From: Opisthocomus hoazin
Lineage: Eukaryota > Chordata > Aves > Opisthocomiformes > Opisthocomidae
Assembly (NCBI RefSeq): GCF_030867145.1
Contig: NC_134441.1
Coordinates: 8,310,992-8,374,991 of the forward strand
Length of the DNA: 64,000 nucleotides
Direction of reading: 5' to 3'
In this document: positions 1-13,900 of the stretch, piece by piece
Numbering within the stretch: the first letter of the stretch is position 1
Layout: every line of letters begins with the position of its first letter
Notes under the pieces: model-generated
The model's input: the letters and a program-made list of their open reading frames with translations, nothing else
The model's database searches: none
Told to the model about the DNA's origin: nothing
Made by a program: the position numbers and the translations under genes

Positions 1-3000
1 CTGACAGATATGCTAACAATAAAATCTCTTGGGATCTGCTCAAAGGTTCAGAATGAAATAAGGGTTATGGGAGATTAATTACTGGGTACAGTGCAAGTGA
101 CATGGTTAGAACCATATAATAAATATAATTCATTTCATGGCACAGTATAACAGCAGTGTGGTTGTCTGTTACTCTTCCTGAACATGTTATATGTAGTAGT
201 AAGGAAATTAATTAAAAATTCAAGAGCAAGGACTAGATTCTTTGCAGATAGAGATCAGATGAGTAATTGTAACTTATAGTAGCTAAGAACTTGAACCAAA
301 TATTTGTGAATGTCCCTTTATAAGCAAAAGGAAACCTCAGTAAAGGCTTTGGCCTGATATGTGTTCTAGCACAGTTCTGCTTTGACTAGTTACTTAGGCA
401 GTAAGGTGTTCAAAATTAAGTGTAAATGATGTACCAGGGAGATAGAAAAGTGGTACTGCTCACCTGTTTGTGGAGCACTGACTGTGCCCATCAGAAAACC
501 ACCTTGATGCCATCCAGTGATTTATTGGTTTCCTGCTGCCTAAGGGGACAGTGGTAATGCCAATTATTTTTTTATATAAAAAGCCTAATAATTAGGGAAA
601 CTGTAGGGTACTGGCAACATTTGTAATTGACCAACAAAGGCTAGTAATGTGTAGTAAAACAGAGTACCTGCTCTAGCAGGAAGGGTACCCCAGCTTGATT
701 GCTTGTTTCTTGAACTTGAGCTCTTGCCTCATCTTAACACTCACCAGTTCAGTTCTCTCGGACTACAAGCTATTAGCTGCTTATGTTTTTAGGCTAACAA
801 AAGGCTGCTATATTAAAGCAAAAAGATCAAATGGGTCATGTTTAGCTTTTAACAGCTTATCTGAAAAAGCTATAATTCTTTGTACTGCTTGAGGACGGGA
901 GGGTTATCCTAAAAGACCGTCAGTGTATAATAGAATCTGTATTACAGTGTTGCTTGAATACTTCTGACAAGATATTCCTGTGCAGAGCCAATTGACACCC
1001 CTCCACGTATTATAAATCTTGCCATCCAGATAGCAAAGATAACTGCTTACCCTATCTTGGCAGTGTTTGGAGTGGCTTTATAGTAGGTAGATAACTGTTG
1101 GCTAGCTGCGACAGTGTAGTCAGCTGACATTATATTTATCTGGCTTTGTGTAGTCGTTCGCAATCTGTAGGGATCTCTATGCTGATTGTGGCTCTTGTTA
1201 TGTTACCTTTTGCACTAATGAAACTAGGTTGTGGCTGTCCTTACCACACTGCCGTAGGAGCAGCCTGTGCACGTAGCCGAAGTGACTTGCCTGAGGCTAT
1301 ACCGAAAGTCTATGGAAGAGCAGCAAACCAGTTTCTGAGGTGTTTTTGCCTGGTGTATTTTCTGCAGGAGTCTTTGGTGTCTGCAGTTATTTCTGTGTGT
1401 GAGTCAGTGTCCTGAGCACTTCTGTGAGTCCTGCTCAACTATTTGGAGCTCATATCCAAATTTGAATAGAATTACTGGAGGTAGCCTTTAACACAGCAAA
1501 AATCATTCATACTGACAAATCAAAAAAACTACTTTTTTAAGGAGCTGAGGCAGAAATCTGACTTTAGAAGGATTGGTAACATCTATATTTTTGGGCTTTC
1601 CTGTATGGTTTTCTTGTAGAGTGCAATTTCCATGTTGAGACAAGAAATACTTGCAGCAGCTTCACAGGAAGTCTTGAGATGACAGACTACTCGTGTTGCT
1701 GTGCTCTAACATCAGAAATGTTTTCCCATTCATTTGCTTGCATAAGACTTGGTAGTTGCTGTACAGTCTTATTTTGTAATTAAAATGCCCTCGTGCATAT
1801 TTTACATCATGAATAACATTGATAATTGTGTGATACAGTAGTTGAAGATAGCAATGATGAATTCTTGCAATAAGATTTGTCCTTGGAAGAATTGATTTTA
1901 CTGTCAAAACTGTACAAACTTCCCAATGGAAATACTTTCATGTAATTATTGTTATTAGTTTAAGCTTGTTGGGAGGAGGGAGGAAATTAAAAAATCAATT
2001 ACTTTGTATTTATTACTAATCTGTTATGATCACTTTAATACAGAGGAGTTATAACTCAAGGCATGGTTCTTCTAATTCGTGAGCAATTGGAGAAGTTTAC
2101 AGAAAGTGTAAGGGCAGAAGAAACAGGATATCATGAGGTGATTACAGCTATTGAGCTGTAGGGAATTTCTTTCTAATGCCTCTAGGTTCTGAAGTCAATG
2201 ATGAATGAGGGTGGTGCCAGCAGCCTGGTCAGTGAAGTTCCTTGTTTGTCCTTAATCAAGATTCAGCAACTACTGTACTCTTATGCTGGTTCACACACTT
2301 GCTTGAGGCATCCTGAGGGAGCATGAGTTTTAGAAAGCCCTTAGACTCAGAGGCCTGATTTTTGCTATTGAGACAATGAAAGTTAAATTGTTGAAATTAC
2401 TGTATGCTGGCTGACAGTTCTGCAAAATGGGCTTCTGCTGCACGAGTTAAACTTACTTGGAGAGTTCCATGTGAATAGAATGACTATTGGTGAAAATTAA
2501 GGGGAGGCACTCTTGCTGTTCATTCTTGGAACATCTCATGTTCATGCATTGTTTTGTCCTGGTAGGATGTGGTTAGAGAACAAGATAGCAGAGAATGTTC
2601 CTGCTTGCTCACTAGCTTGATGGAACAAGCTGATCAAAGCTTTCTCCCATGAATTTTCCTTGCAAGTTAACCTCAGTTAGTAATTTAAGAAACTTGTTTC
2701 TGTGTCTTCACTTGAACTGTTACTGTTGTTGCAAAGGGTATAAGTTTTCCCATACATCTAATTGAAGTATCTGCCAGGTCTAGCACGTTATACTTGAACT
2801 AATCAAAGAAATTAGATTAGATTCTTAATCCATTAGATTCTCCTGGTTAATGTCACCAACTTACCTTGACTTTTTAGTTAAACGTTTTTGCTAATGGATT
2901 TGCCTGTATGAAACCATCTAATGATAGTGCACTTGTGGCTGGTCTTGAGATGATGACAATTTGATAACATCAGCTATGCTGATTCTGTGCGCTACTGACT

Positions 3001-6000
3001 AAGTGAGACCTGGTACTATTTCTGCATTCCTTCCCCTGCGTGCCCATATTGAGTATTGTCTCCATGTTAGTTTGTCTGCAGCGCAAGGGGAAGACCTGCA
3101 GATCAAAAGACTGACATGAGGAAAGCAGAGCAAGTGGATTTGACCTGGCAGTACTGGGTTATCACAGGACATGTTCCAAGAGGTTAGAGATAAGCACATG
3201 ACCCAGAGCCGGGGCAGTGATTAGATGGAAGCAATTTCTCCAATAATTAAAAATGAGTTACAAACTGATTCTTAAACCAGGGTTCTTTAAAATACCTGTC
3301 AGACAGGATGCCCTGGACAATTTGGGAGGGTCTGAAGATACTGAAGTGGTAATGCAGTTGGTAATGGATTCAGATGTGGGACAGAGTGCAGTAAATGTTA
3401 ACATTTGGGGAAAAGGTGGTGGTACCTGACTAGTTTCATTACTAGGGGATTTCTGGCATGTTGCTTACATGAACAACTTCAGGAAAGTAGACCTGCTTTT
3501 CTCTCTGTACTTGGTGCATTAGGATGTCTAAGGACTTAGATATGCTATTCAGGCCATCTGTGTGCCTCCTTCCACCTGTGGTAACTTAAAAGAAGACTAG
3601 ATCTGAATCAATAGCTTCTTTGCTTTTTTCTTTTGAGCATGAATGATTTTCATGATTCCGGATTTTTGGGGTAGAACTCCAAAATAGCATTCTACAGTCT
3701 TTCCTTTGTACATTATCTCATGGTTTAGAGGATGACGAAAGGCTGGCTGAGGGAGATAAGAGCAATTCGCAAGGGCATGACAAACCAGTTTCATACAAAA
3801 TATTTATAGTAATAAATCTGACTATTCTTCTTAGATTGGTATTTTCCCTTCTTCCCCTACTTTGGGAATTGCAAGGAAATGCCAGTGCTGCTTGTATATT
3901 GGCAGTTGTGGGAAATTAGCAGTTTGCTTGATTGTGCTAAAGCTTTAACATTTCAGCAGTAACAAAGCTGTTAAATAGAAACTCCTTTCTCTGCACCCAC
4001 CCTCCCCAATCAGTAAGAGTGGGATAAGTGTCTGATAGGTCTACTGTCTAATTGGGGAAATAAACTGTAACAGCCAAACTCTAGCAGTGCATGAACTCTG
4101 GATTGTAGCAAGCAGTGGCTGAGTTCTGCTGGGGCAGGTATTAAGCTGAGAAATCATCAGTGAATATTCTGTAAGCAGGCTTTTTAAAGAAATGTCAGGA
4201 GTAGGAAGCATACTAGTAGAAAAAGAAGTTTTCTCTAATAGCTATTGAAAGAGGTATTTATTAGGAGCTGTGATCAGTGCTGCATAGACTGTAGTGCAGG
4301 AGTGCCTTTGTAAGGCTGCTGTTGTGTTGTGGCATACAATGGAATGCAGCTGACAAAGACATAAAAAATGATCTGGTTTTCCCCTGGGTAGTGAAGAAGA
4401 AACTGTTATCTCTGAGTTTTGTACTTATGAAGCAAAAAACATTTTTCCAGAAATGTAAGCCATGGAAGAGTTTTCCCATTGCTGCATTCCCCACAGAAAA
4501 CTTGCATGCGTATGGGGCATTGAGATGGGGTGCAGGAGGGTTGGGGTCTAGATGGCTTTTTGAGCAGGTGACTGAGTGATCCACTAACCACAGGTTCTAG
4601 ATATGTGAACACTTAGCCATTGCTTCAGACCAGAGCACAGTTGTTTGTGCTGCTAGTGGAGTTCCTCTGAAATTACCCCCCAAAATACCAGAGAACAGAG
4701 ATTAGCTGTGTCCTGTGAAGTGACTGAATGCTATAGTAGTAAGTGCCATGTGTGTCTGGACTATCTTACATCAACCCGTATTCAAAGAGATCAAAAAAGT
4801 ACTGGCTGTGTCCCCAGGGAGGAGTTTCACATTATTCATCTGCTTTTATATAAGCTAAACATGTTACTGGTATTATTACATACTTAAGACCTTTGTGTAT
4901 TAGTACATGTACTTGAGGCCAGTGCTGTATTTCTCTTGAGCAAGTCTTGTTAGTAATCCTTTTAACTACAAGAACATTAAGCTGAATCCAGTTATTTACT
5001 GAGTTGGTGAAATGAGTACTCTATCCACTTAGTAATAAGAGAGCCTACAAGGTGTTCAGGTTAATATTAGTCCTGTCAGAACTTCTTTTCAGAATGTAAG
5101 TCTATGGCTGGTTTTACAGGGCTGGCTGCAGAGATTCTGTGGCTAATGAATATGTTGTGGGCAATGAGCCAGTGATGAGGCCAAACCGAGTAATTAGAAA
5201 AGCAAAGAACACACGGACTTGATGCTCCAAAGTTCTGCTGTCAGTGTAAAGATTGAGGTGCTGCAATTGACCTGTAAAGATTTCAGATGCTTACAGCATT
5301 AATGTCTGGACAATCCTGCTGAAATGCATTGGTAAGAACATGGTGACTACAATAAAAGAAACATCTTTGACCACTGAAATGAGATGCTGTGGCACCAGGT
5401 AATTTTAAGTGATTGGGGATGTTGCAGTGTTATGAGTGTTGCAAAATGATGCTGTCAAGTTATTGGATTTTTATGGAGCTTACACTCCAGGTGGCCCAGG
5501 TAAGATTTGAGATGTCAGGTTGTTAGTTCTGAAGTACACTTGACAGCAAGTCCTGGCTGGGACTGTCAACCAAGCTTCTAAGGATAACAAACTTAAGCTG
5601 AGCTGATATTCTAGGGCGAAACTGCAGGGGAGTAGGGGAACGGTTAGGGTGATCAAGGCAGTCTCTGTGATTGCAGGACATTCTGCATGTCTTCTAGTTG
5701 GACTTTCCTAAATTCTGAAAGCTTCATGACAAAGTTGTATGAACTTGTATTGATAATGGGTATCAAAATGCCAGAGTATGTCAACCTGTACTGTGAAGTG
5801 TCTGCTGTGTAATTAGTCTCCAGTTTAGAAGAAACAATGTTACACTTTAACAGATTGAATTATGATTACTGCTTTGTAGAATATTCATTATAACAGTGTA
5901 ATTGCAGTTATTTTTTTCAGTATCAGAACAGCACAATAGCAAACTGACCTACTTTTTGTAGGTGTGTTACACCACCTTATATGTGGTCACCTGAACAAGT

Positions 6001-7099
6001 CTGTTCAGTTGCATGCAGCCCTTGTATTTTGCTTGCTGAACCTGCTGTGACTGTATGAATATGCTGCCCTGAGTGGCAGATTTGCATTATGATAATGTGC
6101 AGAACTTGAAAATGCACTTGCTAAGACTTAATGAATGCATCCCAGTTAAAAATAATGAATTCTGTTTTTGGATTGATTTGGACCACATGATCAGTAGCAT
6201 AACTAAGGCTGCCACCTTTAGCTACCCTTAGTCCTGAAAACAATTTTTCCAGTGAGGAAGATTAATCCCTTTTTATTGTGTTGATGAAATAACATGATCA
6301 TAAAGCATAAGAGAACAAAGACAGGTTGACAAAGTATGTCTTTGATTAATTGCTGTAATAGATTGCAGGTTGCTGACTGAGGACTTTTTTCAATCTTCAT
6401 TTTTCGGTCTTTGACATTTCAATGCACAAGGGGAAGACAATGAAAAAACAGCTAGTTAAATCCTGTGCACAGTTTTATGCATGTGAGCAACCTAGCAAAG
6501 CAGTCTGAAGGTTGACCGACTTGATGGGAGTTCTGTGAGACAGAAGGACAGAAGAATGATACAGTGGGTAATGTGATAAACTGGGGCTTCAGACCTACCT
6601 GCAGTTCCTAGCTTCCTTTGGGATCTGTGGCTACATCTAAACTGAGATAGTAACTTGCTTAGTCTGTAGTGCATTTGTGATGTTTATCTTTACTCAGTTT
6701 GGGAAGAGATCCTGGTTCACTAAGTAACTCCCAATACATTAAAGATGACCATGTGCTGAAGGACTTTGGGACTGAATTTCTCAGCTTTTTGGTGTCATGA
6801 CAGAACATGTGGTACCAAGGTAAGAGACATAACTACCATATGATAGAAGTGGCATTGTTTTTTTAGAACTTCTTGAAAAAATAAGACTTGTTCTTGATCT
6901 TCTTAGTCATCATCCACTGAAATTCTCCTTGGTCTTTCAAAGTCTGAGGAACTAGTAAGTTACTAGTAATCTACAGATTGTGAAATTGAAGGATGGAGAA
7001 GTAGAATTCAAGTTCTATGCCCAGTCTATGGTTTTCCGAAGAACTCTTTCACTTCTGACTCCAGCAGGGGCTATGATAACTGAGTGCCACTTCTGAAAA
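1..7099. other. Gene-free stretch, left edge
   Basis: No exon, RNA gene or repeat that I can support. The open frames are short (at most about 107 codons near 4.26-4.58 kb), overlap others on the opposite strand, and encode nothing I recognise. Base composition is AT-rich with scattered A/T runs. A 17-bp inverted repeat (actagtaa-g-ttactagt) sits at 6951-6967. Read as intergenic or far-upstream DNA of the channel gene at 36.2 kb. A non-coding RNA cannot be excluded without expression data. Confidence 0.6.
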
Positions 7100-7185
7100 C
7101 ACTAGCTGAAGCGACTTACTTGACTTGTCAGAATTGGTGGTGCAGGCAGATCTAAACCCAAGGAGTCCTGACTCTCCCAATTAGC
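7100..7185 (+). repeat. Ancient core-SINE (MIR-like) relic
   Basis: The segment reads like a decayed copy of the MIR/core-SINE motif in which 'gtgacttgcccaaggtcac' is followed by 'gaacccaggagtcctgactc'. Here I see a gcgacttacttgact stretch and then taaacccaaggagtcctgac in the right order and spacing. Left and right limits are approximate. The assignment is from remembered consensus, not an alignment; a shared-ancestry SINE of another tRNA-derived family (such as AmnSINE) is equally possible. Confidence 0.4.
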
Positions 7186-7629
7186 TTAGTTAATCAAGGG
7201 GAAACAGTGCTGGTCACTAGATAAGTGGATTGTTGCCCAGCTGGGATATGGTATGTATGTTCCCACAGGAATGGGGAGTGGGTCCCCTAGAGGGACAGTT
7301 AATCTAGTAAAGATTCTGGTAGCTGTTCCAAATAGTGCCTCATGGACTTGTAAACTTACAGTTTCAAAATGAAAAAAAGACGACAAAATCCGTGCTGTCA
7401 TATTAGAACCTGCTCAACTATTTAATATATTCTCCAGAGAGACTAGTAACTAAAGCACGCTTTTCCACCTCATTTGCCAATCATGAAATTCTCAACTGGG
7501 TCATCACCTATTTGTGTTCCATAAGCAATGCAGTTTATCTTGGGGGGAGGAGGGAAGGGTGCATGTAGGAAATCGGAATCCAGGAATAGACTGAAGTGCT
7601 AAAGCTGGGGGCAAGAAGGCAGGGGCTGG

Positions 7630-7916
7630 GGATGTTTGGAGTGATGGTATCTGTCTTCCCAAGTAACCATTAACTGTGGTGCAGCCCTGCTTACCTGGAG
7701 ATGGCTGAACACTTGCCTGCTGATGGGAGGTAGTGAATGAATTCCTGTTTTGCTTTGCTTGCATGAGTGGCTTTTGCTGTATCTATTAAACTGTCTTTAT
7801 CTCAACCCATGAATTTTCTCACTTCTACTGTTCTGATTCTCTCTTCCATCCCATGGGGGGGCAGGGAGTGAGCGAGTGGCTCTCTGGTGCTTACTTGCCA
7901 GCTGGGATTAAACCAC
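7630..7916 (+). mobile_element. Truncated endogenous-retrovirus LTR
   Basis: The 3' part (about 7776-7916) matches, in opposite orientation, the start of the LTR at 38.64 kb: shared 'tctcaaccca', a G-rich run followed by 'gagtgagcgagtgg', then 'tggtgcttac' and 'gggattaaacca'. An attaaa poly(A)-type signal lies at about 7786. Upstream, 7630-7775 resembles the body of the same bird LTR group as I remember it. No internal retroviral genes and no second LTR are seen, so this is a solo or truncated remnant with no coding capacity. The left limit is uncertain. Confidence 0.7.
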
Positions 7917-10900
7917 GGTACCCATAGAAAATGCAAGGAGATGCAACTTGCCTTAGCCAGTGAGAATTTGCTACTTTTGGTGTTTTGTTGTGTGAATAAA
8001 AAGCATACAGATAATATTATATCCTAGGCAACTGAAGGCAACTGGGAGAGCTGCTGAAACTTGCCTTACAGGCCAGGGTCTAGGACCCCTGGGAAGGATA
8101 TTGAGCAAAGAGCCTACAATAACTAAAATAGTTGAGAGGAGTATAAGTGACATCAATGATTTATTCTGATACTGTGCACAGGGCTGGGTTCCATACTGTC
8201 TGGAAAACAGCTACTTGTCCTTGAGCAAAATAGAACTAGTGAGGGAGAGCAAAGAAGAGCTCCCAGCCTGAGAAAGTGTGACTGCCCTCACTCTGCACAC
8301 CAAGGTGCACAGCAGTAGGGAAGTGGTACTGTGAGGTAAAGGTGGGAGTATAGATGATGCTTTCTTATACATTACTTACCTAGATTATTCACAGACAAGA
8401 TGCCTTTGGCTACCTGAAAAGTTGACTTTCCTGCAGCTGTCTCCATGGTATAATGAGTCTCCTGATATCAGAACTCTGGGAGAAAGGATACTGAAAGCAC
8501 CACCTCTGCCAGGGTGTGCTCCCTAGCAGCATGACATGCAACAGACTGACAGCAGCCTAGCCCGTTTTCTGGAGCCCGCAGTATGGCAGCCTACAGTACC
8601 ATCTGCTGGCTGACACCACCTCTGCTCTGATGTTTCATCTTTCTTAATATTAGTAGGGAAATGTTGCATGCTAAATTACCTTCAAACCACAGGAGAGGGT
8701 GCGAGCTCTATAGCTATGGAAAAATATGCATTTTGACATGCTGCTTTTATTGGACTATGGGATAGAATTATATCTATTTAACAGACCTTCGATGGGTGCA
8801 AGTTGTGAGACACAACATACTTCTGAGGGAGCAAGTTGGTACTATGCAAACACAGCAACCTCATTCAATGATAACTTAATGGCCCATCATGTTTAACTGA
8901 GTCTTTAATTGTTTAAAGAACTTAATGGATGTCTTGTACTAAATTATTTAATTTTTTAATTATGGATTAGTGAGATGTGAGGGATGGAGTGCTCAGTTTG
9001 ATCTGTCCTTATGCAATAAAGCAGTGCTAAAAGGGCCATATCTACTCTGAAAACTTGGCAGAGTATAACATATCTGTGCATACTTATTTTCCCACTCCTA
9101 TTTACTTATCCTGAGAAGTGGTTCTATCTTTGAAGCTTTCCAACAATTTTTACTTCTGAAATGGTTTAGTCTGTCTTCAACTTGGGCATTGGTTACTTAA
9201 ATGTGTTTACTAATCTTCTTTGCATCCAGGATGGTTGAAAGTTGTGTTAAAACTTCTTAATATGTCTCCATGTTACAGTATTTGACATGCTTAGCTTGCA
9301 CGGGGAAGGAGGAGGAGGGAAGCAGAATAAAATCTCTTAAATTCTCACTGAAATAGACCAATGTGAAGATCCAGGCTTCATGGTAAAAAGTCAACAGAAT
9401 TCCGCTAATGCCCTACCAAATGCGGAGGATGACAAAACTCAGTGTATTATATGCTCAGCTGGCCTGTTCACATGTCACAGCACCTTCATGATCTTCAGCT
9501 ATAAAATAAATTACCATTACTAGTGCTATTACAGCACTGCAAGCATCTAAAATGCTTAAGAAGGATTCGTACTAATTTAACTCAATAGAAGAGACTTAAT
9601 TTCTTTTGCCTATAAGGAATCCTTACATTCTATCTACTGTTTGTTCATGCAATAGCTAAACTCATGTTAACATGAGTGAAAGTGAAACAAGTATCATTCT
9701 TAAAGCAAAATGTCCGTGTACATTAAGCCACAGAACAAGAACTTGTGAATTCCCCCTTCTGCATCAGAGTACCTGCAGCTTTTATATAATTTTAACTCCT
9801 TGTTTAACTACATGAAAGAATTTCTGGTTTGATTTTTATGTGGTAACACTTTGCTGTTGTATTCAAATTGCCAGTAGTATCTGTGAGTATTTCTGCAGCA
9901 CATTTTTAGACATTTTATCATTATTCTTTTAAAATGTCAGCCTTGTTTTGACAAATCTTGTGTGCTTGGTTTGAATAGCTTTAGAAGTGTCAGGCTGCAG
10001 TTGTCAGAACTAGCGATGAAGACTGTCTTTTGTTTCCTGAGAGTAAGCATAAGAGATTTTGATATAGAATGACTGGATTGTACTGGTACTGTAAATCTCA
10101 GGTTGTTCCCATGTGTCAGGATTACTCCAAAGTAAAGTTTAGGGAACACTGCTTTACTGCAATCCAGAATTACGGGATTCAACTGTATCAGCAGGCTTTT
10201 AGGCAGATAGCATTCTTCCTTGTCTCAAGTGCATCTCACCCAATAATGCTTTCCTTTGACTTCCTGTCTATTTGACATCTGACAGAGCAAGCAGATGGGC
10301 ATACTTACAAGGGGCCATGACAGGACAAGAAATGTTAACTGCTCTGTTCCAGTCAGGTTCCTGTTCAGGACATGTTCTCCAGGTACATGAGAAAGAAATA
10401 AGTAAGGACCAAACTGTGGTAGGGAGACAGTTCTGGGTAGTGGGATCTAGTGCACAAACCTAGAAGTTTCTTCTGTTTCTATTTCCTACACTTCTGCAGA
10501 CAGAGCACTTGGGGAGGGGTGGTGGTGTCAAGAAGGGACTCCCCTGCTGCAAATTACTGCATGATTGTTTTAGCTTGATTGAGGTCTAGCCTTTGCTCAA
10601 GCATTGTGTAGCAGCCATGGTTGGAGTCAGCACAATGTCTTGATGGGCTGTTGAGTTGATGTAGCTTGGCAAAATCGTATGTCCTGAAATTCATAGTCCA
10701 ATTCACCCCTAGGCAATAATGCTTGCATGTCAAAGTTGGTTACTAGAGTGTATGGGAAGTTGGAGTTGAAAAGCTGCCACAAGACTAGGGGAAAGTCAGT
10801 GAATATAGTTAAACAGAATGAATGTGACATGAACTGTTGTCCACACAAGGAACTCTGTCATTTCTATGCTGGGATAAGGGTATGCTTTCTCTTCAGTCAC

Positions 10901-13900
10901 AAGAAACTTCTGGTCTTCTGTTTCACTGTAATCCTCTGGAAACTCTTAGCAGAGTGTAAGAGGCAAACGCAGTGTTTCCTATTAAGAGCTATGAATAGTA
11001 TCAGTGAGGAATGCATGCTCTGCAATCTGTCTATTAATGAAACGCTTTAGCATGCAGATGCAAATAAACAATATTCTGTGAAAAGTTGTGGTGACTCTAA
11101 ATTGTCACAGATATAAAGTCTCTTTTCCCTTGTTTTCTGCACTGAATTGCATTTACAGCAGAGAAACTGATATAGACAGTAAGAACTTCCTAAGAAAAAC
11201 AAATCAAAATAAAAAGCAATTTAAAAATCAGTGCAATTTCCTCATTTTTTTTTGTCCTGGTTTCTCGTTCTCAAGGGATAGCTGTACTTTCTGATCAGTA
11301 CTAATACAAAATTCATATTTGTCTGGGCTATTATGTGCGAAGTAATGTGTAATCCCTCAGGTTAGAGTGAAAAGCCAAGTCAAATATTACAGGAGACCTT
11401 TCAATTTTGAAAGGTTTCAGAAATAAGCACAATACAAACATATAAGGGGATCCAATTATATGTAAACAAACTGTTATTGCAGTCTCCTCCTCAGAAAACA
11501 CAATTGGATTGCCAACAAGATTGCTTTTGGATTACTTGGATTAAGCATTGCATTCAGAGGCTTACAAAGTACCTGGGTTTTCATTTTTTTCTGCATCTTC
11601 AAGTTGTAAAATTCAGTTATACAGGGCTTGCAGGTTTCTGTCATTTGCTAATGTGCTTCTAGGTGGTCTCAAGTGCACGTACTCCTTGGAACAGATGTTG
11701 CACTAGTAAAATGTGATTCCTTGTGATAAGGAAATGGTTAATCTATATCTAACAGGCTAAATAGTATTCAGCTTACTGCATAACCTCAAAATTAATTAAA
11801 AGAACCACACAGACATAAAGAAATACAGAATTAAAAGCTGTCCCCTTCTGATAAAGTACTGAAATCAAACTGTGCCTTAGACGTATGCCTCCTTTCTTTG
11901 CATGTAGAGTACCTAGATATAGAGAAATCCCAGTGATTTAGCTGGAGTCTTTATCTCCATCAGTGTTTAGTGGAACCAAAAAGTGAAAATGACAGTAAAA
12001 TGTTCAAGAGAATAGTGGCAATCTCATTGTAGATACAGTGGGTCCTTTCCCCTAAGGCAACTTTGCTTTGCTTAGCTTAGATTTGCAACAGCTGTAATGG
12101 TAAGGGCCCAGTGAAATCTGTGGGACTTTCTATTTGCTTCAATGGCAAGAGATTCAGTTAATTCATATGTTTCTACTGTCTTGTTGATTGGTTTGCATCA
12201 GATCTAAACACAAATCTTTCCTGCAAGAATCACTGACAGAAACAGTTGTTGCTTTTTCTCTCCACTGCTGTCTATTGCATCACAAGTCTTGAAATAGTAA
12301 ATGTGATGAAGATATGGTCAGAATAACCTCTTGGTTTGTTTTTTTAATGGCCAGTAGTTCTGCTAGTGAAATGCAGTTCTCATATGAAGGGCAGAAATAT
12401 AATTTAGCAGCACATTGAGATTCTCTTCAACAAAAGACAAAAAGCAGGGAACTGGTCTAAAATACCTAACATTGAAAAGACACAGAATCCTTAACAGCCA
12501 CAGTTGTCAGCATTGTGGGGTTTCTCATTTGTACTGTACAGGTCCAGTTCTTTTGGGCAGTTGTGAAATTACTGCTTCTTGAATGACAGCGATCACTAAT
12601 GATGCAGTGATGATGCAAATCAGTCCTTTGGACATTACAAGTGGAAATGAGAATTCCTAACCAAAGTGTACAATGCAATGTCCACTTCAGCTATCCCAGA
12701 AGCTTGAACGGTGCTTGTTACTAATCTTCTTTCTTACTCTTTTTGCAAAATATGATGGATTCTCACTGATGTATCTATAAAATATGCCTGTATTTTAACA
12801 TAAGGTTGAAGAACAGAAGATCTGTATGACTACTTTGACCTTCCATTCATTTTTCAGTAAACCAAGGATTATAATGTTGTCCTGGCTGCTGACAAGAAAT
12901 TGCCTGTTCTCTTAAGGGAGAATGAAGTGATATAAGATAATAATGACCCCTTTGGCTGCAAAAACTGGTGTTGCATCACTTATCTTCTATGATCAGAAAG
13001 AATGAAGAAAAATTGATCAGGAGCTTGTTCCATTTCTGAAAGTCACGTATGTATTAGTAGCAGCAGAACTATTGATTTTTTTTTCCTTGACTTTTTTTCA
13101 GGAGTTAAGACTTTGTTTCATTCAAGATAAATGAAAATAAAAGATTAGAAAAGCCCTACTCCATTTCTGATGTGATTAACTAAGTTTAGGCTGAGCTTGT
13201 TGCCAGTGAATAGGACAGTAACAACAGTCAAAAGGAGAGCTGGGTTGTGCAAGCTGAAGAACCCTTTTTTAATATTTCTTTTTTCTCATTTTTTTAGCTT
13301 CCTTGTAGAAGACTCTTTTGTGGAGCTGAACAAGGAGCATGGATGATGAGTTCAGATTCACAGATCAGTGGTGAATGATGCTGGGCAATTATGTAGCAAA
13401 ATATGACATTTTCTTACAGGGACACTGAAAATGAGTGTTAATTTTAGTTTCTATATTTGTCCCCTTGGTATTGTCTTAAGGAATACTGTTTCCTGCACAC
13501 AGTGAAGCCAAGAATAGAATTGGATGGTGTGGGGCTGAGGAATAATACAGTGGGTCAGAATTTTAATGCTATTAATTTATTGATGGTGCTGATTTATTAT
13601 TAGTACTGATGGGAAGGCCAGACTCTATAAGCTAGTCTAATTATTTTCTAGTTAGCGTTAATCTCAGTTAATGAAAACTCTCAAAGCCAGAAAAGAGATG
13701 ACACAAGAAGTGACAGTTATTCATGAGACTCTTAATCTATAAAACATCAAAGATGTCATTGCAAGTATCTTTGCTTTGCTTGTATCTTCTTTTTTTAAAT
13801 GATCAAAACACTTTGTTCCCGAGTTCTTGATGAATCAGTGTGTGACAGTTCAGAAAAGATCTAAATAGGAGATAACTTCTCTTAAAGAAATGAAACAGTG

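Noticed and set aside
1146..1415. 89-codon ORF with a hydrophobic N-terminal half
   Set aside because: No recognisable family, no supporting splice or promoter signals, length within chance expectation for the window.
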